Positions 43,072 through 49,252 of a stretch of 64,000 bases of DNA are shown here, in pieces (the stretch's first letter is position 1; every line of letters starts with the position of its first letter). The stretch is from DATHTC01 sp963746805 (GTDB taxonomy: Bacteria; Actinomycetota; Thermoleophilia; Gaiellales; Gaiellaceae). The translations under genes were made by a program, and so were the position numbers. Where the stretch lies: NCBI GenBank assembly GCA_963746805.1, contig CAVVCQ010000001.1, positions 744,001 through 808,000 of the forward strand, read 5' to 3'. The notes under the pieces were generated by a model, which did not search any database, was not told the origin of the DNA, and worked only from the letters and a program-made list of their open reading frames with translations.

Positions 43072-43757
43072 GGCTCGAGGGCAAGACCTTTCTCGTCACC
43101 GGCGGCCGCTCCGGGCTCGGGGCGGCCGTCGTCGCGATGCTCGAGGACGCGGGGGCCGGCGCGGTCGTCGCCGACCTGCCGGAGTGCGACGTGACCGACG
43201 AGGCCAGCGTGGAGGAGTTAGTGGCTCAGAGCCACAATCTCCACGGCGTCGTCTGCTGCGCCGGGATCGGCGGCTCGGCCCGGATCCTCGACTTCGAGGC
43301 GGAGCAGTTCCGCCGCATCGTCGACGTGAACCTCGTGGGGACGTTCCTGTCGGTCAAGCACGTGGCACGGCGCCTGGCGGAGAACGAGCCGGACGAGGCG
43401 GGGACCCGCGGCGTCGTGGTGATGACGGCCTCCAACGCCGCCTTCGACGGGCAGATCGGCCAGCACGCCTACACGGCCTCGAAGGCCGGCGTCGCCGGGA
43501 TGACGCTGCCCCTGGCGCGCGACCTCGCGCGGCACGGGATCCGGGTCGTGACGATCGCGCCCGGCCCGCACGACACGCCGATGCTCGCGCGGCTCCGCGA
43601 CGACATCCGCGCCTCGCTCGAGTCGCAGGTGCCGTTCCCGAAGCGCCTCGGCCACGCGGACGACTTCGCCGGGCTCGTCCGGCACGTGATCGAGAACGAG
43701 TACCTGAACGGCGAGACGATCCGGCTCGACGGGGCTCTGCGCATGGGGCCGCGCTGA
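43068..43757 (+). CDS. SDR dehydrogenase, 3-hydroxyacyl-CoA dehydrogenase type II-like
   Basis: 229 residues. LEGKTFLVTGGRSGLGAAVVAML (cofactor loop), VVCCAGIGGSARILDFEAEQFRRIVDVNLVGTFLSVKHV, catalytic Ser in VVMTASNAAFDGQIGQHAYTASKAGVAGMTLPLARDLA (Tyr-Lys YTASK), and IAPGPHDTPMLARL. The layout resembles type II 3-hydroxyacyl-CoA dehydrogenases. TTG 43068 overlaps the fadD stop (TTGA). In the segment before VVCCAG the gene carries the palindrome at 43209-43244, which encodes ELVAQSHNLH in frame; the protein remains intact. Ends 17 bp before the enoyl-CoA hydratase start. Confidence 0.88.
   Translation: MRLEGKTFLVTGGRSGLGAAVVAMLEDAGAGAVVADLPECDVTDEASVEELVAQSHNLHGVVCCAGIGGSARILDFEAEQFRRIVDVNLVGTFLSVKHVARRLAENEPDEAGTRGVVVMTASNAAFDGQIGQHAYTASKAGVAGMTLPLARDLARHGIRVVTIAPGPHDTPMLARLRDDIRASLESQVPFPKRLGHADDFAGLVRHVIENEYLNGETIRLDGALRMGPR
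43209..43244. repeat. GTGGCTC-type palindrome, copy 3 (inside SDR gene)
   Basis: Core GTGGCTC-A-GAGCCAC (43221-43235), arms GTGGAGGAGTTA and AATCTCCAC, whose outer GTGGAG/CTCCAC pair. It shares GAGTTAGTGGCTCAGAGCC and the following ACAA with copy 1 and is read in the same frame there (LVAQSH). The outer arm sequences differ between copies yet pair within each copy. Confidence 0.85.
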
Positions 43758-43774
43758 CACGACAGGGAGGGGCT

Positions 43775-44557
43775 GTGGGCGAATACGTCACCACCGAGCG
43801 AGACGGGCGCGTCGCGGTCGTCACCATCGACAACCCGCCGGTGAACGCGCTGAAGGCGGCGCTGCTGGAGGAGCTCGAGGCCGAGCTCGGAGCGCTCGAT
43901 GCGGACGCGGACATCGGTGCGATCGTCGTCCGCGGCGGGGGCGAGCGCGCCTTCGTGGCGGGCGCGGACATCAAGGAGTTCCCGGCGTTGCGCGAAGCGC
44001 CGCCGGCCGAGGGCGGCTCCGCGCGCGGGATCCAGAAGGTCGGCTTCGCGATCGATGCGATGCGGACGCCGGTGATCGCGCAGATCCACGGATTCTGCCT
44101 CGGCGGTGGGCTCGAGCTCGCGATGGCGTGCGACATTCGCGTCGCGGCCGAGGACGCGCAGCTCGGCCAGCCGGAGATCAAGCTCGGTCTGATCCCGGGC
44201 GGCGGCGGCACGCAGCGGCTGCCCCGCCTCGCCGGCCGCGGCCGCGCGATGCTGCTCAACCTCACCGGCGACCCCATCTCCGGCTCGGTCGCCGCAGAGT
44301 GGGGGATCGTCGACCGGGCGGTGCCTCTCGCGGACCTCGAGGAGACGGCCCTCGGCATCGCCCGCACGATCGGCTCGCGGTCGCCGGTCGCTGTCGGCGT
44401 CCTGAAGGAGCTCGCGGCCGAGACCGCGGACCTCCCGCTTGCCGAGGGCCTCGCGCGGGAGGCGGAGGGCTTCCGCCGCTGCCTCGCGAGCGAGGACGGG
44501 CTCGAGGGCGTGACCGCGTTCATCGAGAAGCGCGAGCCGGTGTTCACCGGTCGGTAG
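43775..44557 (+). CDS. Enoyl-CoA hydratase/isomerase (crotonase family)
   Basis: 260 residues. Hydrates trans-2-enoyl-CoA in beta-oxidation. Oxyanion-hole segments RAFVAGADIKEF and QIHGFCLGGGLELAMACDIRVAAEDAQLGQPEIKLGLIPGGGGTQRLPRLAGRGRA, with catalytic Glu in the QPEIKLGLIPG stretch and the second in GIVDRAVP region. GTG 43775 preceded by AGGGAGG (43764-43770). The stop TAG (44555-44557) lies in the left end of element B. Confidence 0.93.
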   Translation: MGEYVTTERDGRVAVVTIDNPPVNALKAALLEELEAELGALDADADIGAIVVRGGGERAFVAGADIKEFPALREAPPAEGGSARGIQKVGFAIDAMRTPVIAQIHGFCLGGGLELAMACDIRVAAEDAQLGQPEIKLGLIPGGGGTQRLPRLAGRGRAMLLNLTGDPISGSVAAEWGIVDRAVPLADLEETALGIARTIGSRSPVAVGVLKELAAETADLPLAEGLAREAEGFRRCLASEDGLEGVTAFIEKREPVFTGR

Positions 44558-44721
44558 TGGCCCGTCCAGTGATGCCGTCGCGCTTCTGGGTCGCGAGCAC
44601 CAAGCCGGAGGCCGCACTCGTCCGCGGCCAAGGCTGGGCGCCTTGGCGAGGGCGAGGGTGGACTCCGGCGCCGTGTGATCGCGGGCCAGAACGTGACATG
44701 CATCGCTGGATGGGGCACTAG
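44554..44721 (-). repeat. 168-bp palindromic element, copy B (inverted relative to copy A)
   Basis: Same length as copy A, opposite orientation. Ends GTAGTGGCCCGTCCAGTGAT and its partner ATCGCTGGATGGGGCACTAG, paired blocks CTTCTGG/CCAGAA and AGCCGGAG/CTCCGGC, apical hairpin GCCAAGGC-N5-GCCTTGGC at 44627-44647. The left end supplies the enoyl-CoA hydratase stop, and the right end abuts the ATG of the next gene at 44722. Arm differences from copy A are largely compensatory. Confidence 0.85.
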
Positions 44722-45627
44722 ATGAGAGCAGTCGTCCTCCGCGAGACGGGCGACGCCGACCGGCTGCGCGTCGAGGAGGTGCCCGAGCCGGACGGCGACA
44801 CGATCGCGGTCCGCGCCGCCGGGGTGAACTTCCTCGACGTGCTCGTGCGCCAGGGCCGGTACCCGCAGCCGCCGCCGTTGCCGACCACGCCTGGCACCGA
44901 GGTCGCGGGCGAGCTCGACGGTCGCCGCGTCATGGCGCTCCTCCGCCACACCGGCGGCGGCTATGCCGAGCGCGCGGAAGTCGACCCCGACTGGGTGTTC
45001 CCGCTCCCGGACCGGGCAACGTTCGAGCAGGGCTCCGCGTTCCTGATGACCTTCCTGACCGCGTGGATGCCGCTCCACCACGTGGGCGTCCGGCCCGGCG
45101 CGACGGTGCTCGTACACGCGGGCGCCGGCGGGGTCGGCAGCGCCGCGATCCAGGTCGCCCGCCTCCTCGGGGCTCGGGTCGTCGCAACCGCCTCGACGGA
45201 GGAGAAGCGGGAGCAGGCGCGGAGCCTCGGAGCGACGGAGACGTACGGCTACGACGAGTTCGCGGATGCCGTGAAGGCCGACATCGTGCTCGACCCGGTC
45301 GGCGGCGACGTCTTCGCGAGGAGCCTCGGCGTGGTGAACCCGCTCGGGACACTGATCGCGATCGGCTACGCGGGCGGGCCGTGGCCGCCGCTCGACACGC
45401 AGCTGCTCGTCGGGCGCAACCTCACGGTCTTCGGCTTCTATCTCGGCCGCCTCATGCGGCTGTCGCCGGGCCGTGTCCGCGAGGCGGCGAACGAAGTGCT
45501 CGAGGCGTGGGTCGACGGAGACGTGAGCCCGCTCGTCGGGGCAACCTTCCCGCTCGAGCAGGCGGCCGACGCGCACCGGCTGATCGAGGACCGGCGCCAC
45601 GTCGGCAAGGTCGTCCTTGTTCCGTAG
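44722..45627 (+). CDS. Quinone oxidoreductase-like MDR dehydrogenase
   Basis: 301 residues. Zinc-independent medium-chain dehydrogenase: AVRAAGVNFLDVLVRQGRYPQPPPLPTTPGTEVAGE (catalytic domain, no zinc-ligand Cys/His), and Rossmann fold VLVHAGAGGVGSAAIQVARLLGARVVATAS with the NADPH-binding AGAGGVG motif. Similar to QorA/enoyl reductase members. In this cluster an enoyl-CoA reductase or quinone reductase role is equally possible. ATG 44722 directly follows element B. Its last 11 bases overlap the next gene's TTG start. Confidence 0.88.
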   Translation: MRAVVLRETGDADRLRVEEVPEPDGDTIAVRAAGVNFLDVLVRQGRYPQPPPLPTTPGTEVAGELDGRRVMALLRHTGGGYAERAEVDPDWVFPLPDRATFEQGSAFLMTFLTAWMPLHHVGVRPGATVLVHAGAGGVGSAAIQVARLLGARVVATASTEEKREQARSLGATETYGYDEFADAVKADIVLDPVGGDVFARSLGVVNPLGTLIAIGYAGGPWPPLDTQLLVGRNLTVFGFYLGRLMRLSPGRVREAANEVLEAWVDGDVSPLVGATFPLEQAADAHRLIEDRRHVGKVVLVP

Positions 45628-46300
45628 CGCCCTCGTCACGGGCGGCCGCTCCGGGATCGGCGCCGCCATCGTCGCGCGCCTCGAGGCGGAGGGGACGGAG
45701 GTGCACGTGCTCGACGTCGCCGACGGCTTCGACGTCACCGACCCGGCCGCGTGGGACGAGGCGCCCACGGTCGAGCTGGCGTGCCTCAACGCGGGCGTGC
45801 TCGGGCCGCCCGGGGACGTGGGCGACCTCGACGTCGAGGCCTACCGGCGCGTCGTGGCCGTGAACGTGGACGGTGTCGTGCTCGGGACGCGCGCGGTCGC
45901 GCGCACGATGGCACCGGGCGGCGCGATCGTCGCGACGGCGTCCCTCGCGGGCCTCACCGCCGTCGAGTCCGATCCGATCTACGCGCTGACGAAGCACGCC
46001 GTCGTCGGCTTCGTCCGCTCGGTCGCGCCGGGCCTCGCGGCCAGGGGCATCCGGCTCAACGCGGTCTGCCCGGGCATCGTCGACACGCCGATGACCGACA
46101 CGATCCGTGATCGGCTGCAGGCGGCCGGCTTCCCGCTGCTCCGGCCCGAGGACGTCGCCGCGACCGTCGTCCGCGCTGCCGGCGACGAGGAGGTCGGGCA
46201 GGCCTGGGTGGTGCAGCCCGGGCGGGAGCCGCTGCGCTTCCGCTTCCCCGGCGTCCCGGGGCCGCGCGGCACGGGCGAAGGGACCGTCCCAGAGCTCTGA
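45617..46300 (+). CDS. SDR family dehydrogenase
   Basis: 227 residues. Short-chain dehydrogenase with VTGGRSGIGAAIVARL, LNAGVLGPPGDVGDL, catalytic segment ATASLAGLTAVESDPIYALTKHAVVGFVRS (Tyr-Lys YALTK) and NAVCPGIVDTPMTD. TTG 45617 is the only start giving the SALVTGG N-terminus and overlaps the MDR gene by 11 bp. Last gene of the fatty-acid cluster, 18 bp before the copper operator. Substrate unknown. Confidence 0.85.
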   Translation: MFRSALVTGGRSGIGAAIVARLEAEGTEVHVLDVADGFDVTDPAAWDEAPTVELACLNAGVLGPPGDVGDLDVEAYRRVVAVNVDGVVLGTRAVARTMAPGGAIVATASLAGLTAVESDPIYALTKHAVVGFVRSVAPGLAARGIRLNAVCPGIVDTPMTDTIRDRLQAAGFPLLRPEDVAATVVRAAGDEEVGQAWVVQPGREPLRFRFPGVPGPRGTGEGTVPEL

Positions 46301-46317
46301 GAGTCGCTGGCTCGCTG

Positions 46318-46334
46318 ATACCCCCATGGGGTAT
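46318..46334. promoter_or_regulatory. CsoR operator of the copper operon
   Basis: ATACCCC-CAT-GGGGTAT, a perfect 7-bp inverted repeat that matches the GC-rich TACCC...GGGTA sites bound by CsoR repressors. It overlaps a TATGGT -10 box (46332-46337) of the copZ-copA-csoR operon, so apo-CsoR would block transcription until Cu(I) binds. Confidence 0.85.
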
Positions 46335-46344
46335 GGTGAGAGCG

Positions 46345-46545
46345 GTGGACGAGCGCACCTATTCCGTGCCCGGAGTGTCCTGCGCCCACTGCCGGGCCGC
46401 GATCGCCGACGAGGTCGGAAGCCTCGACGGCGTGCGCGAGGTTCTCGTCGACCTCGACGCCAAGCGTGTCGTCGTCCGGGGCGAGCGCCTCGACGACGCC
46501 GCCCTGCGCGCGGCGATCGGGGAAGCCGGCTACGAGGCGGCATGA
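46345..46545 (+). CDS. copZ: Copper chaperone CopZ (heavy-metal-associated domain)
   Basis: 66 residues. Single HMA ferredoxin-like fold with the Cu(I)-binding motif GVSCAHC after YSVP, and the usual ending IGEAGYEAA. Passes Cu(I) to CopA. GTG 46345 is preferred to ATG 46333 because a TATGGT -10 box lies 8 nt before it and the ATG would fall in the operator; an ATG start would add four residues. The TGA overlaps the copA ATG (ATGA). First gene of the copper operon. Confidence 0.9.
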   Translation: MDERTYSVPGVSCAHCRAAIADEVGSLDGVREVLVDLDAKRVVVRGERLDDAALRAAIGEAGYEAA

Positions 46546-48602
46546 GCGCCACGCTCGAGACGCGGCGCCTCGAGCTGCCGATCGAGGGGATGACGTGCGC
46601 CGCTTGCGCCGTCCGCGTCGCGAAGAAGCTGAACCGGCTCGACGGTGTCAGCGCCACCGTCAACTTCGCCACCGAGCGCGCCACCGTCGAGTTCGACCCG
46701 GCGCTCGCCGCTCCGGACGACCTCGTCGGCGCCGTCGCTGCGGCCGGGTATCGGGCCGCGCTGCCGTCGTCGGCCGAGGACGCGGCCCACGCCTGGCGCC
46801 GGCGCTTCGTCGTCTCCTCGGTGCTCGCTGCGCCCGTCGTCCTCCTGGCGATGGTGCCGCCGCTGCGCTTCGCCGGCTGGGAGTGGGTCTCGCTCGCGCT
46901 CGCGACGCCGGTCGTGCTCTGGGGCGGGTGGCCGTTCCACCGGGCCGCGGCGGCGAACCTGCGTCACGGCGCCGCGACGATGGACACGCTCGTCTCCGTC
47001 GGCACGCTCGCTGCCTGGGGCTGGTCGCTGGTCGTCCTGGCCGGGTCGGTGAGCGACGAGATGTACCTCGAGGTCGCTGCGGTCGTGACCGCCCTGATCC
47101 TGCTCGGGCGCTGGCTCGAGACACGCGCGCGCAGCCAGGCCGGGGCCGCGATGCGCGCGCTGCTCGAGCTCGGCGCGAAGGAGGCGCGCCTGTTGCGCGA
47201 CGGGGAGGAAGTGCTCGTCCCCGCTGCCGACGTGCGGGTCGGCGATCTCTTCGTGGTGCGGCCCGGCGACAAGGTCGCGACGGACGGCGTCGTCGAGGCC
47301 GGCGAGTCGGCGCTCGACCAGTCGCTCCTCACGGGCGAGTCGGTGCCGGTCGAGGTCGGCCCCGGAGCGTCGGTCGCGGGCGCCACGATCAACACGGACG
47401 GGCGGCTGGTCGTCCGCGCGACGCACGTCGGCGCGGACACGGCGGTGGCCCACATCGCCCGGCTCGTGGCGCAGGCGCAGGCGGGGAAGGCGCCGGTGCA
47501 GCGGCTCGCCGACCGGATCTCCGCTGTTTTCGTCCCCGCCGTCATCGCACTTGCGGCGGTCACGCTGGCCGGCTGGCTCGCCGCGGGCGAGAGCGCCGCG
47601 GTCGCGTTCGAGGCCGCCGTCTCGGTGCTGATCATCGCCTGCCCGTGCGCGCTCGGCCTCGCCACGCCGACCGCGCTCATGGTCGGGACGGCCCGCGGCG
47701 CCCAGCTCGGGATCGTCATCCGCGGCCCCGAGGTGCTCGAGCAGACGCGGCGCGTGGACACGGTCGTGCTCGACAAGACGGGCACCGTCACCGAGGGGCG
47801 GATGCGGCTCGAGAACGGGCTCCCGCCCGAGGTGCTCCGTCTCGCCGGCGCCGTCGAGGTCGCGAGCGAGCACCCGGTGGGCCAGGCGGTCGTCACGGCG
47901 GCCCGCGAGCGGTTCGGGACGCTGCCGCCCGTCTCCGAGTTCCGGAACCTCCCCGGCCGGGGCGTCGTCGGGCTCGTCGAGGGCCGGCGCGTCGAGATCG
48001 ACCGTGACGGCGTCCGGGTCGACGGCGAGGACGCCGGTCGGCTCGTCGTCCGCGACACGGTCAAGCCGACGAGCGCCGCGGCCGTCCGCGAGCTCCGCGC
48101 CCTCGGGCTCGAGCCCGTGCTCCTGACCGGGGACGCAGGCCGGACGGCGCGCCGCGTCGCCGACGAGGTCGGGATCGAGCGTGTCGTCGCCGAGGTGCTC
48201 CCGGACGGGAAGGCGGCCGAGATCCGGCGCCTGCAGTCCGAGGGCCGGGTCGTCGCGATGGTCGGCGACGGGATCAACGACGCGCCGGCGCTCGCCCAGG
48301 CCGACCTCGGGCTCGCGATCGGCACCGGCACCGACGTCGCGATCGAGGCGAGCGACCTCACGCTGGTCTCCGGCGACCTCCGCGCCGCCGGCGACGCGAT
48401 CCGCCTCGCGCGGCGGACGCTCCGCACGATCAAGGGCAACCTGTTCTGGGCCTTCGCCTACAACGTCGCCGCGATCCCGCTCGCCGTCGCCGGGCTGCTG
48501 AACCCGATCGTCGCGGCGGCCGCGATGGCGTTCTCGAGCGTCTTCGTCGTCACCAACTCGCTGCGGCTGCGCCGCTTCCGGAGCGGGAGGGAGGTCGCAT
48601 GA
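46542..48602 (+). CDS. copA: Copper-exporting P1B-type ATPase CopA
   Basis: 686 residues. One N-terminal HMA domain (GMTCAACAVRVAKKL), eight TM segments, actuator motif LLTGESVPVE, membrane metal site CPCALGLATPTAL, phosphorylation motif DKTGTVTEG, SEHPVGQAV (the HP motif), MVGDGINDAPALAQADLG hinge and the FAYNVAAIPLA...SSVFVVTNSLRLRRF ending with the N/M/S metal-binding residues of Cu(I) pumps. Slightly shorter than average because it has a single HMA domain. ATG 46542 overlaps copZ, and the stop overlaps csoR. Confidence 0.95.
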   Translation: MSATLETRRLELPIEGMTCAACAVRVAKKLNRLDGVSATVNFATERATVEFDPALAAPDDLVGAVAAAGYRAALPSSAEDAAHAWRRRFVVSSVLAAPVVLLAMVPPLRFAGWEWVSLALATPVVLWGGWPFHRAAAANLRHGAATMDTLVSVGTLAAWGWSLVVLAGSVSDEMYLEVAAVVTALILLGRWLETRARSQAGAAMRALLELGAKEARLLRDGEEVLVPAADVRVGDLFVVRPGDKVATDGVVEAGESALDQSLLTGESVPVEVGPGASVAGATINTDGRLVVRATHVGADTAVAHIARLVAQAQAGKAPVQRLADRISAVFVPAVIALAAVTLAGWLAAGESAAVAFEAAVSVLIIACPCALGLATPTALMVGTARGAQLGIVIRGPEVLEQTRRVDTVVLDKTGTVTEGRMRLENGLPPEVLRLAGAVEVASEHPVGQAVVTAARERFGTLPPVSEFRNLPGRGVVGLVEGRRVEIDRDGVRVDGEDAGRLVVRDTVKPTSAAAVRELRALGLEPVLLTGDAGRTARRVADEVGIERVVAEVLPDGKAAEIRRLQSEGRVVAMVGDGINDAPALAQADLGLAIGTGTDVAIEASDLTLVSGDLRAAGDAIRLARRTLRTIKGNLFWAFAYNVAAIPLAVAGLLNPIVAAAAMAFSSVFVVTNSLRLRRFRSGREVA

Positions 48603-48889
48603 GCCACGGCTACGCACCGCACAAGGACGCGCTCGTGAAGCGCCTGCGGCGGATCGAGGGGCAGGTGCGCGGGATCGAGCGGATGGTCGAGGACGACCGC
48701 TACTGCGTCGACATCCTCACGCAGATCGCCGCGGTCGAGACGGCGCTGGAAGCGGTCGCGTCCAAGGTCCTCGAGGACCACGTGACCCACTGCGTCGCCG
48801 GCGCGCTCGCCTCGGGCGACGAGGAGGCCGCGCGGGCGAAGACCGACGAGCTGCTCGCGGCGGTCAACCGGTTCGCGCGGACGCGCTGA
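48599..48889 (+). CDS. csoR: Copper-sensing transcriptional repressor CsoR
   Basis: 96 residues, all-helical DUF156 protein. The Cu(I) ligands C36, H61 and C65 are present at the same residue numbers as in Mycobacterium tuberculosis CsoR. Basic DNA-contact helix KDALVKRLRRIEGQVRGIERMV. Binds the operator at 46318 and is released by Cu(I). ATG 48599 overlaps the copA stop. Having csoR last in the operon gives negative feedback. Confidence 0.95.
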   Translation: MSHGYAPHKDALVKRLRRIEGQVRGIERMVEDDRYCVDILTQIAAVETALEAVASKVLEDHVTHCVAGALASGDEEAARAKTDELLAAVNRFARTR

Positions 48890-48959
48890 CCCTCTTGTAG
48901 GCCCGCCCGGTCGGTACTAGCATCGGTCGCGGGGGCTGGCGGCGGCCCCGTTCGAGCGA

Positions 48960-49238
48960 ATGCAGATTCAGGTCGCATTTTCGGACGGCTTCGCCGACGA
49001 CACCGCGGTCATCCGCGTCGACGGCGCCGAGGCATGGCGCGGCGACGGCCTGACGACGCGCACCCAGATCAGCCACGCCGGCTCGGCGGAGGTCGAGGCG
49101 GGCGACGACGCGCGGGTCGAGGTCGAGGTGCCGACGCAGGGCCTGGCCGCCGAGCTCGAGCCCCGGCCCTACGTGGTGGTCGCGGTCGCCGACGGCGGGC
49201 TGCAGGTCTCGTACCCCGAGCAGCTCGGGTTCGCGTAG
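48960..49238 (+). CDS. Hypothetical protein, small
   Basis: 92 residues, not recognised. Predicted beta-rich, acidic (QIQVAFSDGFADDTAVIRVDGAEAWRGDGL...ARVEVEVPTQGLAAELEPRPYVVVAVADGGLQVSYPEQLGFA), no cysteine, TM or signal peptide. ATG 48960 is preceded by a 5' region with TACTAG near 48915-48920. Ends 14 bp before the large metzincin-like gene with a strong GAGGAG in between, so the two are probably one operon and may act together. Confidence 0.65.
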   Translation: MQIQVAFSDGFADDTAVIRVDGAEAWRGDGLTTRTQISHAGSAEVEAGDDARVEVEVPTQGLAAELEPRPYVVVAVADGGLQVSYPEQLGFA

Positions 49239-49252
49239 GAGAGGAGAGCAGG

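Noticed and set aside
46530..48617. 695-residue open frame on the minus strand opposite copA
   Set aside because: Antisense shadow; CopA has every P-type ATPase motif in the other direction.
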